The notes beneath the pieces are model-generated. The model saw only the letters and a program-made list of their open reading frames with translations, ran no database searches and was not told the origin of the DNA. A program made the translations under genes and the position numbers. Shown here piece after piece: positions 40,621 through 49,455 of a DNA stretch of 64,000 nt (its first letter is position 1; each line of letters opens with the position of its first letter). The stretch comes from Roseobacter fucihabitans (GTDB lineage: Bacteria; Pseudomonadota; Alphaproteobacteria; Rhodobacterales; Rhodobacteraceae). The stretch lies in NCBI RefSeq assembly GCF_014337925.2, contig NZ_CP143425.1:1-64000 (forward strand). The letters run 5' to 3'.

Positions 40621-41780
40621 TAATCTAAGTCCTCTATGGTGAAGTTCATGAATTCTTGTTCTTGCATCCGGGCAGCAGCCAGTCGCAGTTGCTCAGCACT
40701 AAGGGGTTGGGTCCGCGCGGCTTGCAGTCTTGTCATTGCTGCAATGAGGCGGACGAGTTCAGCCCGGGCATAGGTGTTCAATGCCATGGACTCTTGCACA
40801 TCGGTGGTGGAGCCGATGCGTGTTACGATATCCCGCACGCGAAGTGCCGCTTGGCGGATCGCGGTCGGGGAATTGCTGCCATAGAACGCAGCCCCTGAAC
40901 CCATCATCGAGAGGTTCGAGTTTGCCAGTAGGGCAGGGTCGATAGTGCCAAGTGCTTCAATCCCGCCGATCCGCGCCAGATACTCGTTGTATTTCTGCGG
41001 AATGACCGTGACGTAATGCTGCGTCTCCTGGAAAGGCGGCACGCCGCCGTACTCGATCACGCGTCCTGGTCCCGCGTTGTATGCCGCAAGCGCGAAGATG
41101 ATGTTTCCATCAAAGCGATTGAGCTGTTGCGCGAGATAACGTGCGCCACCTTCAACCTGCAGGTAAGGGATTGTGCGATACTCAGGAAAGATGCCCAAAT
41201 CGCCCGCCGTCCCCGGCATAATCTGCGTGAGACCGTAAGCCCCGACAGGGCTTTCGGCGCGGATGACAAACCGACTTTCCTGCCAGATGAGGGCTTGGAT
41301 CAGGGCGCGCCACTGCACGACCGAAAGACCCGCCGCTGAGACGCCAGGATGACCATGGGTTTCCTGCGCTACCCGGATGATGAGCTGTTCAATGTTTTCG
41401 GCTGCGTCGCCGAACATCTGGTCGCCAGCAGGGTTAGGGTCGAGGTCAGCGGTCCCGTAGACCGCCTCTACAGACCTGTCAGCATTCCCGCTGCCACCTT
41501 CAAGGTCAGAGACCATGCCCGATATCGCAACGCCGCCAGCTTCAAAGCTGGTCTGCGCGTCAAGAATTGCATCGAGAACAGCAAGCTGTTCCCGCTCAAT
41601 TTCCGTTATCGCCTCTTCGACCGCGAGCGTGTCACCTTGGACCGCAAGGTCTGCCTCCCGGTCCGCCGTTTCAATCAGGTCACGCGCCGTTAGCCCGGAG
41701 TCCACAACCGGCACGCCCTGGGCGAGCGCGCCGGTGGATACCCCGATCAATAATACCGCTGCGAAGGTGAGCCTATTCAT
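40620..41780 (-). CDS. Lytic transglycosylase with VirB5-like ends
   Basis: A 386-residue exported protein. After the signal peptide comes AQGVPVVDSGL, the same start as VirB5 next door. The middle holds an SLT goose-type lysozyme domain: catalytic Glu in LIWQESRFVIRAESPVGAYG, then LTQIMPGTAGDLGIF and ALAAYNAGPGRVIEYGGVPP. The C-terminal 60 residues (LNTYARAELVRLIAAMTRLQ, EQEFMNFTIEDLD) match the VirB5 end. It looks like a VirB1 domain placed inside a VirB5-like frame. It would open the cell wall for the channel, and its tail may dock to the pilus base. The start is ATG 41780. Confidence 0.85.
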   Translation of the reverse strand: MNRLTFAAVLLIGVSTGALAQGVPVVDSGLTARDLIETADREADLAVQGDTLAVEEAITEIEREQLAVLDAILDAQTSFEAGGVAISGMVSDLEGGSGNADRSVEAVYGTADLDPNPAGDQMFGDAAENIEQLIIRVAQETHGHPGVSAAGLSVVQWRALIQALIWQESRFVIRAESPVGAYGLTQIMPGTAGDLGIFPEYRTIPYLQVEGGARYLAQQLNRFDGNIIFALAAYNAGPGRVIEYGGVPPFQETQHYVTVIPQKYNEYLARIGGIEALGTIDPALLANSNLSMMGSGAAFYGSNSPTAIRQAALRVRDIVTRIGSTTDVQESMALNTYARAELVRLIAAMTRLQAARTQPLSAEQLRLAAARMQEQEFMNFTIEDLD

Positions 41781-41940
41781 TGGCAATATATTCCAAATCA
41801 GGGGCGTCCAGTGCCTCAAAATTGCAGTCCATTGGTGCAGGACCGCGTGACACGAAGCTGAAGCAGTTGGCTTGTGGCTCTTGATAGTTCGAGCAACCTG
41901 CGATCAGACACAGCGCCAGGAAACAGGTAAGTTTGCGCAT
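41773..41940 (-). CDS. Small T4SS lipoprotein, VirB7-like
   Basis: A 55-residue lipoprotein: MRKLTCFLALCLIAGCSNYQ has a lipobox (LIAGC), and the short mature part contains two more Cys (ANCFSFVSR, PMDCNFEALD). Size and place fit VirB7, which anchors VirB9 in the outer membrane, often by a disulphide, though VirB7 normally sits next to virB8/B9. The ATG is at 41940, overlapping the virB4 stop by one base, and the end overlaps the transglycosylase gene by 8 bp. Confidence 0.65.
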   Translation of the reverse strand: MRKLTCFLALCLIAGCSNYQEPQANCFSFVSRGPAPMDCNFEALDAPDLEYIANE

Positions 41941-44315
41941 TATTTGAGCCTCCAAAAGTCTGGCCGATCCCGGTAATCGGAGCCGACGAGTTTTTCACCT
42001 GCTTCCATCCCACCGAGGATGGTCAGGTTGTCGCCAAGAGCGCCAAGGTCTGCGTCCACCACGACTGAGCCTTGGTCATCTCGAATGAGAGCCAAGCGTG
42101 AATTCGTTCCGGTGCTGAGAAGCGTATCCAGCTCTTTCTGGTAGAGATTGAGCATCTGATAGTCCGATGCATTGGCCCGAATGTTCGGAAGAAGAACCTG
42201 CGTCGGTACCGCCTCAACGATGGTCTTGCCGGTGCGGGTCCTTTCAAGCTGGCTGGCATATTGCGTCATCATCACGGCCACAGTGTTTTGCTTCCGCGCT
42301 GTCACCAGCCATTGCGAAAGCCGCTCTGCGAAATACTCGTTGTCGAGCGCCTTCCATGCCTCATCAATGATGATGATTGTGGGGCGGCGATCTTCGATCT
42401 TCCGTTCGATACGGCGGAACAAATAGCTGAGAACGGCCATCCGTTCCTTTTCGCTTTCACTGTCGAGGATTCCGGTCAGATCGAAGCCCACCAAACTGCC
42501 ATCCAGCGAGAAGGTATCTTCGAGGCTATGGCCGAAAATCCAGCCGAAGCGGCCTTTTTCCGCCCATTCGAGAACCCGCTGGTTCAGATCGCCGTCATCG
42601 TCCATCGACATGAAAAGGGACGCGAAGTTCTGCCAATCGCGCAAGCCTGGGTCTGTTGCCTGCGCATTCTGACGAACGCATTCCATGATACGATTGGTCT
42701 GGGCAGGCGTCAGCGGCTTGTCTTCGCGGTAGAGCAGGGAGCCGAACCAGTCTGCCAGCCACGCGACGCCGCGTTTGTCCACTTCGGTCCAAAGCGGATT
42801 GAGACCTGTCGGCATACCCCCTTGGATCGTGGTGTAGCGGCCCTCATTGGCCCGCACGGCCATTTCCATGCCCTGCCGGTAGTCAAAGACAAACACACGC
42901 GCATCAGCACGGACAGCCTGTGTCATGAGGAACGCAGAGATGACCGACTTACCCGAGCCGGGACGACCCATGATCAAGGTGTGACCGCTGGTGGGCTCTT
43001 TCTCTGGCGAACCGGCCTCGTGGTAGGAGAAGCGATAGGCGCTCTTTTCTGGCGTCGGGAAGATCGAGATAACCTTGCCCCAAGGCACTTCGCGACCTGC
43101 CTTGCCGAGCTGTGTCCGGTGGAACGCAGCAAAGTCGGCAAAGTTGCGGTTCGTCACGGTGCTGGCGCGCAGCCGTTTGGGTTGGTTGCCAGGGTGCTGA
43201 CTGAAATAATGCGTATTCGCGCCAAAGCGATCACTCACCATTGTGACGCCTTCGGATGCGGCCGCATTCACGATTTCCGCGCCGAGTGTTTCCAGTTCCT
43301 CACGGGTTTCAGCGAAGACCGTCACCACCATATGATGATCGCCCATGCTGGCGCGTTTCGCTTCCAGATCATCAGCGAGAAAGAGAAGGCTCTCGCGTAG
43401 AGACACTGCGGCGTCATCGGCCGCTTGCATTTGCTTCACCTGCCGTTTGATCCGCGAAATAGTCATGTTGGTGTTCACCGGCGTGAACGAGTGCGTGACG
43501 ATCATATCGACCGGCAGATTGAGCTGGTCGAACATGATGCAGTTGGTCTGCTCAGAATAGTCCTTGATGCTGTAGCTTTTGCCAAAGCGTCGGCCCGCAA
43601 CACCTTCGCTTAACTCAAAATGATCACCGAAGAATGTGGCCCGTGTGTTGGAGGCAGAAGACGCCAAAAAGCCGAATTTCGACGTGTGATGGAGCGGGAG
43701 TTCCTGACCTGTATTCAAGGCACCGAGGAACCCAACCAATTCGCCTTTCTCAGCCGACAACACAGAGGGTTTAAGGTGTGCTAAGCCAGACATGTAAATG
43801 CCAACCGCTTCATTGAGACGACGCATCCGCTTGGCGGTTTCTTCCCGCAAGCGTTCTGGCGATGGCCGCCGCATGAACTTCAAGAAGCTCTTAGACGGCG
43901 GGCGATGGATGATCGTCAGCGTCAGTGTCTTGTCGCGCAATCCTCCATTTGACAATTTGCCGCGCCATTGTTTGTCGACTATCGCGGCGAATGTATCGCC
44001 TTCGATGGGCTCAACATCGACACTGATCCCTTTTGAGACCTTGTGGACGTAGTAGCTGAATTCTTCGCCAAGCTGGGCAACGATCCGGGCGAAGCTCGCT
44101 CGAATGCCATCGAGATAGTCGTCATCGGTCGTGTAGCTGTTGATTCCGGTGATGCGGATGCACTGGAACAACTCGTTAACCCGTGTGCGCACGGTCCGAT
44201 TATCAACGAGGCTCACATAGGGAAGCATGTGCGCCAGTTGCTTTTCGTGCTGAAACCACTTGGGCATCAGCGTGCGCTCATCCAAACCATCACGGGGCAT
44301 AGCTATCTCCGCCAT
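41940..44315 (-). CDS. virB4: T4SS ATPase VirB4
   Basis: A 791-residue ATPase that powers pilus assembly and substrate transfer. The N-terminal CagE/VirB4 domain (FQHEKQLAHMLPYVSLVDNR, GFLGALNTGQELPLHHTSKF) is followed by the motor: Walker A GRPGSGKS (about 449-456), Walker B RPTIIIIDEAW (about 640-650) and a MTQYASQLERTRTGKTI segment. Full length for the family. It overlaps virB3 by 26 bp at its start and the lipoprotein gene by one base at its end. Confidence 0.95.
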   Translation of the reverse strand: MAEIAMPRDGLDERTLMPKWFQHEKQLAHMLPYVSLVDNRTVRTRVNELFQCIRITGINSYTTDDDYLDGIRASFARIVAQLGEEFSYYVHKVSKGISVDVEPIEGDTFAAIVDKQWRGKLSNGGLRDKTLTLTIIHRPPSKSFLKFMRRPSPERLREETAKRMRRLNEAVGIYMSGLAHLKPSVLSAEKGELVGFLGALNTGQELPLHHTSKFGFLASSASNTRATFFGDHFELSEGVAGRRFGKSYSIKDYSEQTNCIMFDQLNLPVDMIVTHSFTPVNTNMTISRIKRQVKQMQAADDAAVSLRESLLFLADDLEAKRASMGDHHMVVTVFAETREELETLGAEIVNAAASEGVTMVSDRFGANTHYFSQHPGNQPKRLRASTVTNRNFADFAAFHRTQLGKAGREVPWGKVISIFPTPEKSAYRFSYHEAGSPEKEPTSGHTLIMGRPGSGKSVISAFLMTQAVRADARVFVFDYRQGMEMAVRANEGRYTTIQGGMPTGLNPLWTEVDKRGVAWLADWFGSLLYREDKPLTPAQTNRIMECVRQNAQATDPGLRDWQNFASLFMSMDDDGDLNQRVLEWAEKGRFGWIFGHSLEDTFSLDGSLVGFDLTGILDSESEKERMAVLSYLFRRIERKIEDRRPTIIIIDEAWKALDNEYFAERLSQWLVTARKQNTVAVMMTQYASQLERTRTGKTIVEAVPTQVLLPNIRANASDYQMLNLYQKELDTLLSTGTNSRLALIRDDQGSVVVDADLGALGDNLTILGGMEAGEKLVGSDYRDRPDFWRLK

Positions 44316-44568
44316 GGATTTTCCTGTTTCTGGTAGGGGGCGTTTCCTGAAGGCTGGTCATCGCAACGTCGATGAACCGAGGGTCCCAATCCGCCGCCTT
44401 CCAAAGCACCGGATACAGAATTGCCGCTATGCCAAGCACCAGGAAGCTCTGTATCCACACAAACAGCAGCACGGAGCCGAACAGCCAGACAACGGCATAC
44501 ATGATCGGCAAACCAAACAGCTTTGGAGGGCGGACGAGGCCTAGGAACAAAGGTGATCTTTCAGCCAC
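44290..44568 (-). CDS. virB3: T4SS protein VirB3
   Basis: A 92-residue inner-membrane protein. The start is GTG 44568 (AAGGGGG 5 bp upstream), giving MAERSPLFLGLVRPPKLFGL, the typical VirB3 opening. Two membrane segments follow (YAVVWLFGSVLLFVWIQSFL and LGIAAILYPVLW) and the conserved end ADWDPRFIDVAM. It lies between virB2 and virB4. The extension to 44646 is out of character and should be ignored. Confidence 0.9.
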   Translation of the reverse strand: MAERSPLFLGLVRPPKLFGLPIMYAVVWLFGSVLLFVWIQSFLVLGIAAILYPVLWKAADWDPRFIDVAMTSLQETPPTRNRKIHGGDSYAP

Positions 44569-44579
44569 GCTACACCCCC

Positions 44580-44864
44580 TTAAGCAAATACTGCTGCAAC
44601 GATCGTCGGCGCTGCGGCGACACCCGCAATACCAACCAGAACCCATAGGGCTTGGCGCAGGTCGATGATGTTGAAGAACCAGCTCAGAAAGACGCCGATG
44701 ACGGCCAGCGTGGCAATCACGACACCAAGCGGGCCGGTCAGGGCATCAACGATGCCCTGCAAGAGGTTTTGGATAGGCGACAGGTCGATAGATTGCGCCA
44801 TAGCCGGTTCGGCCATGACGACGAAGACCGTCAAGACGGTCATCAGTAGTGGTAGCGGCCTCAT
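44580..44864 (-). CDS. virB2: T4SS pilin VirB2
   Basis: A 94-residue pilin precursor: signal peptide ending AEPAMAQ, then a mature protein with two membrane segments (IVDALTGPLGVVIATLAVIG and LWVLVGIAGVAAAPTIVAAV) joined by a short polar loop (FFNIIDLRQA). It has the usual gene position right after virB1, with a 4-bp overlap. Confidence 0.92.
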   Translation of the reverse strand: MRPLPLLMTVLTVFVVMAEPAMAQSIDLSPIQNLLQGIVDALTGPLGVVIATLAVIGVFLSWFFNIIDLRQALWVLVGIAGVAAAPTIVAAVFA

Positions 44865-45610
44865 GAGTTTTCTCCTTCTAGCCTGTTGAACACGGCCAGC
44901 ACCCGCTGAACGTGGCTTTGCGTTTCACGGTAAGGGGGGATGCCCCGGTATTGCCTGACGGCATCGGGACCGGCGTTGTAGGCGGCCAGAGCGAGCCGCG
45001 CGTCACCGAAGGTCTCAAGCTGTGCGACCAGGTATCGCGCGGAGCCGTCAAGATTTGCCCGCCAGTCAAAGGGATCGACGCCAAGGTCTTCGGCGGTTCC
45101 CGGCATGAGCTGACCAAGGCCAATCGCGCCGACATGCGACCGGGCGCTCACATTGTAGGCGCTTTCGATTTCGATGTTTGAGCGGAACAGCAACCGCCAT
45201 TCAGTCACCGTGAGACCGGCGGCGCGCAAGCCTCGGTGGCTTCCATACCGCAAGGCGGTGTCATCTATTGCAGCGAGGATATCGGGGCGGGGAACGGCGA
45301 CACGGGGCGCAACAGCAGCGACGCGGAATGAGCCGTCTTCGGTTGTAGATGCGTCACCTTCAGTCTCAGCAGCTTCGCCGTCGCCAAAGATGCTCAAGGG
45401 CGCGTTTGCGTCACCTTGCCCAATACCGTCATTGTAATTTCTTGCGAAACGGTCTTGAGATTGCGATGGCACAAGAGAGCCATCGGATTCCATCGTGAAG
45501 ATCATTTGTGCTGTTGCGGTGTGAGGCGCAATCAGCAGTAGGAAGGCGCTAGCCGTTGCTGTCGCCGTCTTCCTCTTGAGATAGCGTAAAGGTCCAACGC
45601 TGACCTTCAT
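44861..45610 (-). CDS. virB1: VirB1 lytic transglycosylase
   Basis: A 249-residue exported wall hydrolase. The signal peptide is KTATATASAFLLLIAPHTAT. The SLT domain occupies the last 140 residues with catalytic Glu in FRSNIEIESAYNVSARSHVG, then GLGQLMPGTAEDLGV and LALAAYNAGPDAVRQYRGIP. It cuts peptidoglycan to admit the T4SS. The ATG at 45610 lies inside the preceding gene (62-bp overlap) with no clear ribosome site, so translation is probably coupled; the longer frame to 45880 is that gene's shadow. A second transglycosylase is encoded at 40620. Confidence 0.88.
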   Translation of the reverse strand: MKVSVGPLRYLKRKTATATASAFLLLIAPHTATAQMIFTMESDGSLVPSQSQDRFARNYNDGIGQGDANAPLSIFGDGEAAETEGDASTTEDGSFRVAAVAPRVAVPRPDILAAIDDTALRYGSHRGLRAAGLTVTEWRLLFRSNIEIESAYNVSARSHVGAIGLGQLMPGTAEDLGVDPFDWRANLDGSARYLVAQLETFGDARLALAAYNAGPDAVRQYRGIPPYRETQSHVQRVLAVFNRLEGENS

Positions 45611-45965
45611 AAACTGGGAACGCGATAACGGAGAAGCCGAGGTCGATGAGGAAAGAGACAAGCCCGGTGACAGTCTTGAACTTTCTGACCTTAATGTAGT
45701 CGCCGCCGGTGCGGGCACGCGCAGTGACAAGCTGTTTCTCGACGCCGTCATCGTTAACGGCGCGGAGTATCCAGATGCCATGCCATACCGAATTCTTTCG
45801 GTATGCATCTTCTTTGCAAACGACTTCGACGTGATATCCGGACTCGATGAGGTCGCGGAAACCGGCTTCTGTAACCACATTTGGCGCTTCTTTTTCTAGA
45901 TCCATGTCCACGGCTGCGCTCTTTCTGTCTTTGGGCGCACCGAGGCTATTGCTTCGATGCACCAT
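45549..45965 (-). CDS. Hypothetical protein opening the virB operon
   Basis: Up to 138 residues: VVTEAGFRDLIESGYHVEVV, RKNSVWHGIWILRAVNDDGV, QLVTARARTGGDYIKVRKFK, and then LVSFLIDLGFSVIAFPVYEG. It is predicted alpha/beta and cytoplasmic, with no signal peptide. It may be a regulator of the operon, since it is its first gene and is divergent from 46084, but I know no family. The start is unsure: ATG 45965 nearly touches the motif at 45968, and ATG 45905 is an alternative. Confidence 0.6.
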   Translation of the reverse strand: MVHRSNSLGAPKDRKSAAVDMDLEKEAPNVVTEAGFRDLIESGYHVEVVCKEDAYRKNSVWHGIWILRAVNDDGVEKQLVTARARTGGDYIKVRKFKTVTGLVSFLIDLGFSVIAFPVYEGQRWTFTLSQEEDGDSNG

Positions 45966-45967
45966 AG

Positions 45968-45988
45968 TTACAATAATACGGTTATGTG
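45968..45988. promoter_or_regulatory. TTACAATAATACGG motif at the virB promoter
   Basis: TTACAATAATACGGTTATGTG shares 12 bases (ACAATAATACGG) with the palindrome at 2985 and the half-site at 25259. The right arm is imperfect. It lies between the divergent starts at 45965 and 46084, as expected for an operator controlling the virB operon. Confidence 0.5.
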
Positions 45989-46083
45989 CGCAAGATACGG
46001 CGTTGTACCTCGAATGTGCTTTAACCCGCGCACAGTATTACGCACGCAGCCAAGGATTTCTCAAGCATTGAAGGACGTTGAAC

Positions 46084-46371
46084 ATGCTCAACCGGACGAA
46101 GCGCTACATTCTTAACCCTGTACTTTTGTTGATTTTGCTCGCGGGGCAGGCATATGGGCAAACCTGCTACGCGCCGGAGAGACCTTTTGTTCCGACTGAT
46201 CCCCAAGACGTTCAGGAATACCGCGATTTGATCGGTCGCGATTTCGAAACGTACATCGCGGACATCCAGAGTTACTTTAGGTGCCTTGAAGAAGAGAGAG
46301 CGCGGGCCTTCGAGGAGGCGCGCGAGGTAAGTGAAGAATATGGACGGTTCTTGCAGATTACAGGCGAATAG
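46084..46371 (+). CDS. Small exported helical protein
   Basis: A 95-residue protein with a signal peptide (LNPVLLLILLAGQAYG, cut before QTCYAPERP). The mature part is one long acidic helix (YRDLIGRDFETYIADIQSYF, RCLEEERARAFEEAREVSEE) with two Cys. AAGGA lies 9 bp before the ATG. It is divergent from the virB operon, sharing the region with the TTACAATAAT motif. It could be a T4SS accessory such as an exclusion factor, but nothing in the sequence proves it. Confidence 0.65.
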   Translation: MLNRTKRYILNPVLLLILLAGQAYGQTCYAPERPFVPTDPQDVQEYRDLIGRDFETYIADIQSYFRCLEEERARAFEEAREVSEEYGRFLQITGE

Positions 46372-46512
46372 AGATTGCCTCGATCACCTACTCACGGTTC
46401 CATACAGCAAAACATCGTTCTAGAAGACTTTTCCCCTTTTGAGGGATGGGGGCCACAGTGAACGTATGACCGCTTACGCAAGTTACGGCAATCAACACCG
46501 TAGTTTCAATCT

Positions 46513-46797
46513 CTAAGGCATTCCTTTGCCTGCAGCTTCAAGAACGCGAGGCACTGCATCTTCGGTATGCACGCCGACAAATGCACTTCCCGGTAAACCC
46601 TCCTTCGTCATCGCGTGTTTTACAGAAGCGCGCTCTTGGAGCGCAGTCAGGGTAACTGTAAGGTTCGCCATCTTCTTGAGCTCATGTGGCTCGATCGCGG
46701 GAGTGTCCGCAGGATATCGTTGCGCCCACCGCACGCAGCAACCAAGGTAGAAGTCGCACACCGAAAGACTCTCTTCCAAGAACCACAAGCCCCCGTG
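46513..46797 (-). pseudogene. Glutathione S-transferase, C-terminal remnant
   Basis: The minus-strand frame reads LWFLEESLSVCDFYLGCCVR, WAQRYPADTPAIEPHELKKM, TALQERASVKHAMTKEGLPG. This matches the C-terminal helical domain of GSTs ('SxxDxYLG...W', 'RASV...EG'). The N-terminal thioredoxin half is missing: beyond about 46800 the frame is no longer GST-like and runs into the AraC gene's start. The remnant marks a recombination edge between the transfer region and the accessory genes. Confidence 0.55.
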
Positions 46798-46848
46798 ACT
46801 TAGACTGCTGACTTGCCAAAGTGACTTGGGACAACGACAAAACATTTC

Positions 46849-47658
46849 ATGACGAATCCAACGCAAACCAAAGCTCAGATCAAATACCTCGAGGTGCAGC
46901 AGTCTAGCAGTGCAACGTTTCGGCAGCTCCATACCTCGCATTTTCTGCTGCTCAGGATTTGTTCCGGCGAAAAGGTCATCATTGACGAAGCCGGAGAGAA
47001 GACTCGGGTTAGGTCGGGGGAGTTTGCATATTTACGCCGTGGAGAGCGGTTAACTGTGTCGAACCTTGTGGACGATGAGGGGCTTTACCGGGCTGAGGGT
47101 TTCGTGATCAACGAAGCGGCCATGCTTAACTGTCGGAAAGACGCGCAAGTCGATGATCTGTCGTGCAAATCCAGAGCTGGGGCAATGCATGAGGAATTCA
47201 GCTACGCTTTCTCCAGACTGGTCGGCGTCCTGACTAACGGTACCGTATCGGACCGTATCCTCCTGCACCGGTTCAAAGAGTTGACCATCTGGATGCAAGA
47301 GGCGGGAGTAGCTCTTGAACCGACATCACCCTCTGCCGTGACTGCCCGACTACGAGACTTGCTTGAGGCTGATCTTGAAAGGGCATGGAGGTCTGAGGAC
47401 GCAGCGCAGGCGCTTGGATTGAGCGAGTCGACCCTGAGACGGAAGCTGAGCAAAGAGAATACACGCTTCTCCCAGGAGCTCCGTGATGCACGGTTATCAA
47501 AAGCGCTAATGCTCATTCAAACCACAGATCGTTCCTTGTCAGAGATCGCATTCGCAAGTGGCTTTAGTTCTCAATCTCGGTTCAATGAAGCCTTCAAAGC
47601 GCGCTTTGCAGTTTCTCCCAGAAACCTGCTGGTACGCTCGGGAAAATTGAGCGCATAG
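46849..47658 (+). CDS. AraC-family regulator
   Basis: A 269-residue transcription regulator. The N-terminal part is a cupin-like sensor (IRVRSGEFAYLRRG style; here TRVRSGEFAYLRRGERLTVS). The C-terminal DNA-binding domain has two helix-turn-helices (EDAAQALGLSESTLRRKLSK and LSEIAFASGFSSQSRFNEAF). The ligand is unknown. It precedes the YbhB-like gene by 85 bp in the same direction, which may be its target. Confidence 0.85.
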   Translation: MTNPTQTKAQIKYLEVQQSSSATFRQLHTSHFLLLRICSGEKVIIDEAGEKTRVRSGEFAYLRRGERLTVSNLVDDEGLYRAEGFVINEAAMLNCRKDAQVDDLSCKSRAGAMHEEFSYAFSRLVGVLTNGTVSDRILLHRFKELTIWMQEAGVALEPTSPSAVTARLRDLLEADLERAWRSEDAAQALGLSESTLRRKLSKENTRFSQELRDARLSKALMLIQTTDRSLSEIAFASGFSSQSRFNEAFKARFAVSPRNLLVRSGKLSA

Positions 47659-47743
47659 CGTAAAAAATTGACCGCCTCGCGCAATACCTTTCGCAACGCT
47701 TTGTCTCTAACTGATCTACAGACGTTGTTTCGGAGACATAGCG

Positions 47744-48292
47744 ATGAAGACAAGTTTTTTGGGTGCAGCGCTTTTTGCAATGCTTTGCGTGCCAGCACAT
47801 GCGGAAGGCTCTTTTGAACTCAATAGCCCTGATATTGCGGAAGGCCAGCAACTGGATAAGCAGTTTGTTTTGCAGGGCTTTGGGTGTGACGGCGGCAATA
47901 TGTCCCCAGCGCTGGAGTGGCGCGGCGCACCAGAAGGGACACAAAGCTATGTCGTGACCCTGTACGATCCTGATGCGCCAACAGGCTCAGGCTGGTGGCA
48001 TTGGGTCGCATTCAACATCCCCGCAGAGGTGACATCATTGAAACAAGGCGCTGGAACCGAAGACGGTGGGATGCCCGATGGCACAATTCAAAGTCGAACA
48101 GATTTTGGAACGGCAGGTTTCGGTGGCGCATGTCCGCCAGAGGGGGCCGTGCACCGCTACCAGTTCCGGGTACATGCGCTTGGTGTTGAAAAACTTGACC
48201 TTGATGAAAACGCCAGTGCGGCTTTGGTTGGTTTTTTGACCCGGGCAAACACACTTGATACTGCCGTCCTGACGGCGGTTTTCTCTCGGTAA
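47744..48292 (+). CDS. YbhB/YbcL-family PEBP-like protein
   Basis: A 182-residue exported protein of the Raf-kinase-inhibitor-like (PEBP) fold. The signal peptide is LGAALFAMLCVPAHAEG. The family motifs are present: GCDGGNMSPALEWRGAPEGT, TLYDPDAPTGSGWWHWVAFN, GFGGACPPEGAVHRYQFRVH. Two Cys may pair. Such proteins bind small anions or phospho-ligands; bacterial roles are unclear. It follows the AraC gene. Confidence 0.9.
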   Translation: MKTSFLGAALFAMLCVPAHAEGSFELNSPDIAEGQQLDKQFVLQGFGCDGGNMSPALEWRGAPEGTQSYVVTLYDPDAPTGSGWWHWVAFNIPAEVTSLKQGAGTEDGGMPDGTIQSRTDFGTAGFGGACPPEGAVHRYQFRVHALGVEKLDLDENASAALVGFLTRANTLDTAVLTAVFSR

Positions 48293-48393
48293 CAACCTTC
48301 GACCGATTGCGTTCGGCATTTCGGATCGCGCTTCGTCCAATCGGCTATCGGTGCCGTTGCCACTCATCCTTTTAGTGAGACATCTGCGACACT

Positions 48394-49290
48394 ATGGAAC
48401 TTTGGATCCCCATCACCATTACGGCCGCGTTCCTTCAAAATTTGAGATCCACGCTTCAGAAACATCTCAAAGGCGTGATGGGAACAACCGGAGCTACCTT
48501 TGTACGCTTTGGATTTGGCGTGCCATTTGCAGCCCTCTATTGGGTGTTGTTGATTTGGGGATTTGATGCGGGCCTGCCTCACTTGAACAGCAGATTTGCG
48601 GTTTGGGTGGTGATCGCTGCGATTTCACAGATCTTGGCCACTTTCCTTTTGATACATCTCTTTTCCTTGCGTAATTTTGCTGTCGGCAATGCCTATGCAC
48701 GCACCGAACCTGTCCAAACGGCCCTGTTTGCCTTCGTGTTATTCGGCGTTCAGTTCAGCCTGTCGTCGATGCTCGCGATACTCATGGCGGTTGTTGGCTT
48801 GGCTTTGATTTCCGTTGCGCGTACTGGGATCTCTCGCCAACAACTTATGTCTTCCGATGCTGGCAAGACCGCACTGATTGGTTTGGGTTCTGGTACCTTG
48901 TTCGCCCTCGCGGCGATTGGCTTTCAAACAGCCGCGCGCAGTGTGGGATCCGAGGATTTTGTCATTCAGGCCGCCACAACGCTCTTCGTCGGAATTGTCT
49001 TTCAGACCATTCTGATGCTGCTCTTTATGAACCGCAAAGAGATCATCCATGTGATCGCTGCGTGGAAGACCTCTTTGATGGTCGGCTTTGTGGGCGCGAC
49101 TGCCACGCTGTGCTGGTTTGCGGCGTTTACCTTGAAAGAAGCGGCTCTGGTGAAGGTGGTTGCGCAGGTTGAGATGTTGTTTGCCTTTGGATCGAGCGTT
49201 TTAGTCTTCAAAGAAGCGATTAACCGGCCAGAGCTTATCGGTTGCTTACTGATCGTGGGCAGCATTTTCTGTTTGATCTTAATCGACTGA
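48394..49290 (+). CDS. EamA/DMT-family transporter
   Basis: A 298-residue protein with about ten membrane segments in two EamA repeats: the first around ATFVRFGFGVPFAALYWVLL and NAYARTEPVQTALFAFVLFG, the second around VGFVGATATLCWFAAFTLKE and VEMLFAFGSSVLVFKEAINR. Members export amino acids or metabolites; the substrate is unknown. It stands alone between YbhB and the LysE/GNAT pair on the same strand. Confidence 0.85.
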   Translation: MELWIPITITAAFLQNLRSTLQKHLKGVMGTTGATFVRFGFGVPFAALYWVLLIWGFDAGLPHLNSRFAVWVVIAAISQILATFLLIHLFSLRNFAVGNAYARTEPVQTALFAFVLFGVQFSLSSMLAILMAVVGLALISVARTGISRQQLMSSDAGKTALIGLGSGTLFALAAIGFQTAARSVGSEDFVIQAATTLFVGIVFQTILMLLFMNRKEIIHVIAAWKTSLMVGFVGATATLCWFAAFTLKEAALVKVVAQVEMLFAFGSSVLVFKEAINRPELIGCLLIVGSIFCLILID

Positions 49291-49455
49291 TCCTTGAAAC
49301 GTGAGCTGCCAATTCAGAAACGTCGATCAGGATCTAGGGTTTCGCCAGATCATCGTCATCACGTCGGTGTTTTTCTCGCCAATAATCGTGATGCGCGGTT
49401 TATTGAGACGATCCTGCGCTCAAATCATGCCCACCTTTGCGGCAAGCGGCACGTG

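Noticed and set aside
42261-43400. A 379-codon plus-strand frame inside virB4
   Set aside because: It lies wholly opposite the conserved VirB4 motor domain and shows no protein-like motifs.
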